DNA of 7,408 nucleotides, from the NCBI GenBank assembly GCA_002372735.1, contig DFIE01000053.1:3899-11306 (forward strand), given 5' to 3'. A model generated the notes under the pieces. The model was not told the origin of the DNA and did not search any database. It saw nothing but the letters and a program-made list of their open reading frames with translations. Source of the stretch: Clostridiales bacterium UBA3705. GTDB taxonomy: Bacteria > Bacillota_A > Clostridia > Oscillospirales > Oscillospiraceae. Every line of letters begins with the position of its first letter. The first letter of the stretch is position 1. The translations under genes were made by a program, and so were the position numbers. Below, piece by piece: positions 5,295-7,408 of this stretch.

Positions 5295-6637
5295 AACATG
5301 GTCTCCTCTATGATTTGATTGAGCTCCCAGCGCTTGAGCTTGCCCGTGGCAGTGCGGGGCAGGCTTTGGGAGAGAAAAATGACTTTTTTGATCTGCTGAT
5401 TCCTGGGCCGGTCGGCATTCACCGGGGCCAGACGGCGGAGCAGCTCCTGCTCCTCGCCCTGGCCCTGAAGCACCAGGGTGGGGATCTGCTGTCTCAGCAC
5501 CACAGCCAGCTCCCGGGTCTGCAGCAGCTGGGCCAGGGCGGATTCGTACTCCGGCAGGTAGAGCTTAGTGCCATCCTGGAGCACCAGGATCTCCTTTTTG
5601 CGGCCCTGGAGATGCAGCCGCCCCTCCTCGTCCAAAAAGCCCAGGTCGCCGGTGTGGAGAATGCCGTTTTGCAGGACCTGGTCGGTCTCCTCGGGCAGCT
5701 TATAGTAGCCCTGCATGATACAGGTGGGGGCGTGGATCAGAATCTCCCCATCCTCGGCCAGGGTGACGGTGTCGTCGGGGCAGATCTCCATGGCATAGGG
5801 ATTGCCCGAGACGGACAGGGCCACGCCGGAGCTGGTCTCCGTAAGGCCGTAGCCGAAGCTGATTTGCAGGCCCAGCTCCTCGGCGCTGCGCAGCAGCTGG
5901 GGCGGGCAGTCCCCTGCCCCCACCAGAATGAGCCGGAGCTCCGGATTGATGGCCCCCGCCCGGAGCAAAAAGCCCAGCAGAGACGGCACCGCAGAGAGCA
6001 CCGTGGGCTTGAAAAAGCCGCAGTCGTCCCCATAATGCCGCATACCCCGGCCCATGGCCACCGCAGCGCCGCAGCTCAGAGCCCAGAGAAGGCCGCAGAC
6101 AAAGCCGAACACATGGTTCAGCGGCAGCATACAAAGCAGGGTGTCGTCAGTCGACAGGGGCAGCTTTGCCCCGCCGTTGTAGGCGCTGGCGCAGAGACTG
6201 CGGTCGGTCAGCACCACAGCCTTGGCCGCCCGGGTGGTGCCGGAGGTGAAGAACAGCAGCCTGCCGGCGCCGTTTTGCACCCCGGCGGTGAGATAGGGGG
6301 CAAGGTCCTGCACCAGGTCCTCGTCGCCCCAGAGGACGTCCACATCGGTGTATTCGATCAACCGGGGCAGCAGGGACTCCGGCGTATGCTCGTCCAGCAG
6401 CACCACCTGCAGCCCGGCCAGATTGGCCGAGAGTATGGCAAGGACACACTCCGGCGTGCCGTCGCACAGCACGCCAAGGCAGGTTTTGCCAGCCCGACGC
6501 CAGTCCTCAGCCAGGGCCAGGGCCCGGTCACAGAGCTGCCGGTAGGTGTATTCCACCCCGGCGCCGCGCAGGGCAATCCGGTCGCCCAGGGCCAGGGCCT
6601 GGTGAGAGAGCAGATGGGAAAAGGAATCAAACCGCAT
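5291..6637 (-). CDS. AMP-dependent acyl-activating enzyme (acyl-CoA or acyl-ACP synthetase)
   Basis: It is an ANL-superfamily enzyme that activates a carboxylic acid as acyl-AMP and passes it to a thiol. Core motifs appear in order: the ATP-binding loop FFTSGTTRAAK (129-139), YGLTETSSG (263-271), HTGDLGFLDEEGR (328-340), the hinge GRKKEIL (345-351) and the C-terminal PRTATGKLKR (427-436) with catalytic Lys433. In the A3 loop the common Pro-Lys-Gly is replaced by Arg-Ala-Ala while the key Lys139 is kept. At 448 residues it is shorter than typical 500-550-residue acyl-CoA synthetases. Immediate coupling to an acyl carrier protein gene favours that protein as the acceptor over CoA, but this is inference. 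AAAGGAG at 6645-6651 lies 7 bases before the ATG, which fixes the start. It is the first gene of the cassette ending with rlmA. Confidence 0.88.
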   Translation of the reverse strand: MRFDSFSHLLSHQALALGDRIALRGAGVEYTYRQLCDRALALAEDWRRAGKTCLGVLCDGTPECVLAILSANLAGLQVVLLDEHTPESLLPRLIEYTDVDVLWGDEDLVQDLAPYLTAGVQNGAGRLLFFTSGTTRAAKAVVLTDRSLCASAYNGGAKLPLSTDDTLLCMLPLNHVFGFVCGLLWALSCGAAVAMGRGMRHYGDDCGFFKPTVLSAVPSLLGFLLRAGAINPELRLILVGAGDCPPQLLRSAEELGLQISFGYGLTETSSGVALSVSGNPYAMEICPDDTVTLAEDGEILIHAPTCIMQGYYKLPEETDQVLQNGILHTGDLGFLDEEGRLHLQGRKKEILVLQDGTKLYLPEYESALAQLLQTRELAVVLRQQIPTLVLQGQGEEQELLRRLAPVNADRPRNQQIKKVIFLSQSLPRTATGKLKRWELNQIIEETML

Positions 6638-6659
6638 CTAATCGCTCCTTTCCTTGGTT

Positions 6660-6676
6660 CCGGGCCGCAGGCCCGG
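6660..6676 (-). promoter_or_regulatory. GC-rich hairpin at the 5' end of the ligase transcript
   Basis: CCGGGCC and GGCCCGG form 7 perfect pairs around a TGC loop (minus strand). With the -10 at 6685-6690, transcription should start near 6678-6680, so the stem would begin within about four bases of the RNA 5' end and finish roughly 8 bases before the ribosome binding site. Such 5'-terminal stems are known to protect mRNAs from 5'-end-dependent decay. On the plus strand it is followed by TTTT only, a poor terminator with no plus-strand gene to end. Confidence 0.55.
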
Positions 6677-6684
6677 TTTTCCCT

Positions 6685-6693
6685 ATTATACCA
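6685..6693 (-). promoter_or_regulatory. Extended -10 promoter of the ligase-ACP-thioesterase-rlmA cassette
   Basis: The minus strand reads TGG directly followed by a perfect TATAAT (6685-6690). No good -35 exists at 16-18 bases; the best aligned hexamer is poor (TATCTT). The extended -10 may compensate, or an activator may be needed. The leader to the ligase ATG is about 42 bases. Confidence 0.6.
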
Positions 6694-6744
6694 TCAGGTT
6701 TGTAAAAAAGATACAGGAATTTTTATTTCTCAGGAAAAAAAGTA

Positions 6745-6773
6745 GTGCAATTTGGACGGGGATGTAGTATAAT
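6745..6773 (+). promoter_or_regulatory. Probable promoter of the FAD oxidoreductase gene
   Basis: A perfect TATAAT lies at 6768-6773 on the plus strand, with a half-matching -35 GTGCAA (6745-6750) 17 bases upstream. Start of transcription would be near 6780, with a leader of about 25 bases that includes AAGGAGG. The divergent -10 boxes are 77 bases apart, and the AT-rich stretch between them has three CAGG words (6695, 6714, 6731) that might be regulator sites. Confidence 0.5.
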
Positions 6774-6804
6774 AACGGCGGATTAATTTAAGGAGGCTTA
6801 TCTT

Positions 6805-7408
6805 ATGGATAAATCCACTCGCATCTGTATCATCGGCGGCGGCCCCGCCGGTCTGTCTGCCGGCATGTACCTGGAAAAGAAGGGCTATACCAACTACACC
6901 ATCCTGGAAAAGGCCGACCGGGTGGGCGGCAAGTGCTGGTCCCCCCACTACAACGGCCGCCGGTATGAGATGGGCGCCATTATGGGCGTGCCCTCCTACT
7001 ACGCCGTGCACGACGTAGAGGAATTCTGCGGCATCACCCACGACGGCCCCAAGCTGAACCGGAACTACAAGGACAGCGAAGGCAATGTGATTGAGCCCTT
7101 TGAGCCCAAGAAGAACATCACCAAGATCCCCCGCCTGCTGAAGATGAAAAAGCAGGTGAAGAAGCTGGGCGAAATCCTGGAGACCAAGTACAAGGGCTAT
7201 GACCTGAACGGCCACCGGGGCGTGGCCGAGGGCCGGTATGACGGCTTCTCCGCCCGCAACGCCAAGCGGGAGCCTGTCTCCGGCTTTAACCCCAACCTGA
7301 AGGATCTGGCCCTGCCGTTCAGCGAATTCTGCCGCATCAACGGCGTGGAGCTGACCCAGGACGTCTGGATCGGGCCCTTCACCTCCTTCGGCTATGGCTA
7401 CTTTGACG
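6805..7408 (+). CDS. FAD-dependent oxidoreductase resembling polyunsaturated fatty acid isomerase, N-terminal part
   Basis: The gene runs off the window after 201 codons. Residues 7-35 form a Rossmann FAD site: GGGPAGLSAG (11-20) and Glu35 in ILEK, followed by the VGGK (40-43) typical of amine oxidase/NAD_binding_8 flavoproteins. GRRYEMGAIMGVPSY (51-65), TKYKGYDLNGH (127-137), LALPFSEF (168-175) and FGYGYFD (195-201) match, as I recall them, the Cutibacterium acnes polyunsaturated fatty acid isomerase, which turns linoleic acid into trans-10,cis-12 conjugated linoleic acid with FAD as hydride relay. About 25 residues (138-163) seem inserted relative to that enzyme. An ideal AAGGAGG at 6790-6796, 8 bases from the ATG, fixes the start. 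It is divergent from a ligase-ACP-thioesterase cassette, which supports a fatty-acid substrate. Other flavin amine-oxidase-like enzymes remain possible. Confidence 0.85.
   Translation, partial: MDKSTRICIIGGGPAGLSAGMYLEKKGYTNYTILEKADRVGGKCWSPHYNGRRYEMGAIMGVPSYYAVHDVEEFCGITHDGPKLNRNYKDSEGNVIEPFEPKKNITKIPRLLKMKKQVKKLGEILETKYKGYDLNGHRGVAEGRYDGFSARNAKREPVSGFNPNLKDLALPFSEFCRINGVELTQDVWIGPFTSFGYGYFD

Noticed and set aside
5315..6745. A 476-codon plus-strand open frame
   Set aside because: It is antisense to the acyl-activating enzyme, which has all its family motifs. The frame has no ribosome binding site and a Gln/Gly/Leu-rich shadow composition.
6730..7215. A 161-codon minus-strand open frame
   Set aside because: It is antisense to the flavoprotein gene and crosses its promoter. 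It is Val/Ala/Gly/Leu/His-rich, as the other shadows are.

Overview
The window looks like chromosomal DNA from a GC-rich Firmicute, most likely a gut Clostridium-class bacterium of the Oscillospiraceae type. The reasons are strong GGAGG-type ribosome binding sites throughout, E. coli-like TTGNNN/TATAAT promoters, a clostridial-style lipoprotein signal peptide, and heavy G/C bias at third codon positions. That bias also creates many long but meaningless antisense reading frames. The taxonomic placement is inference; there is no rRNA or other marker gene here. I see no mobile element, CRISPR array, tRNA or rRNA.

Region 1 (about 1-3410, all minus strand) is a nucleoside salvage block. Read in the direction of transcription it runs tdk (thymidine kinase, TTG start), deoD (purine nucleoside phosphorylase), deoB (phosphopentomutase), cdd (cytidine deaminase), then the first 39 codons of a lipoprotein that leaves the window at base 1. 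A near-consensus promoter lies just upstream of tdk. The lipoprotein has its own extended -10 promoter. The enzymes together deaminate cytidine, phosphorylate thymidine, cleave purine nucleosides and convert the released (deoxy)ribose 1-phosphate to the 5-phosphate. No deoC or pyrimidine nucleoside phosphorylase is in view. The lipoprotein may be a nucleoside-binding transport component, but that rests only on its position.

Region 2 (3481-6637, minus strand) is a tight four-gene cassette. In transcription order it is an AMP-forming acyl-activating enzyme, an acyl carrier protein (ATGA overlap with the ligase), an acyl-ACP thioesterase, and the 23S rRNA methyltransferase rlmA (17-base overlap). 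The first three form a self-contained activate, carry and release set for an acyl chain.

Region 3 (6638-7408) is a divergent promoter region followed by the first 201 codons, on the plus strand, of an FAD-dependent oxidoreductase. Its sequence strongly recalls the polyunsaturated fatty acid isomerase (linoleate isomerase) of Cutibacterium acnes. With the neighbouring cassette, this suggests a small fatty-acid activation, release and isomerisation locus, which is the most interesting thing in the window. The other notable signals are a 5'-terminal hairpin in the ligase transcript, a structured spacer between deoD and deoB, and a palindrome in the lipoprotein gene leader.
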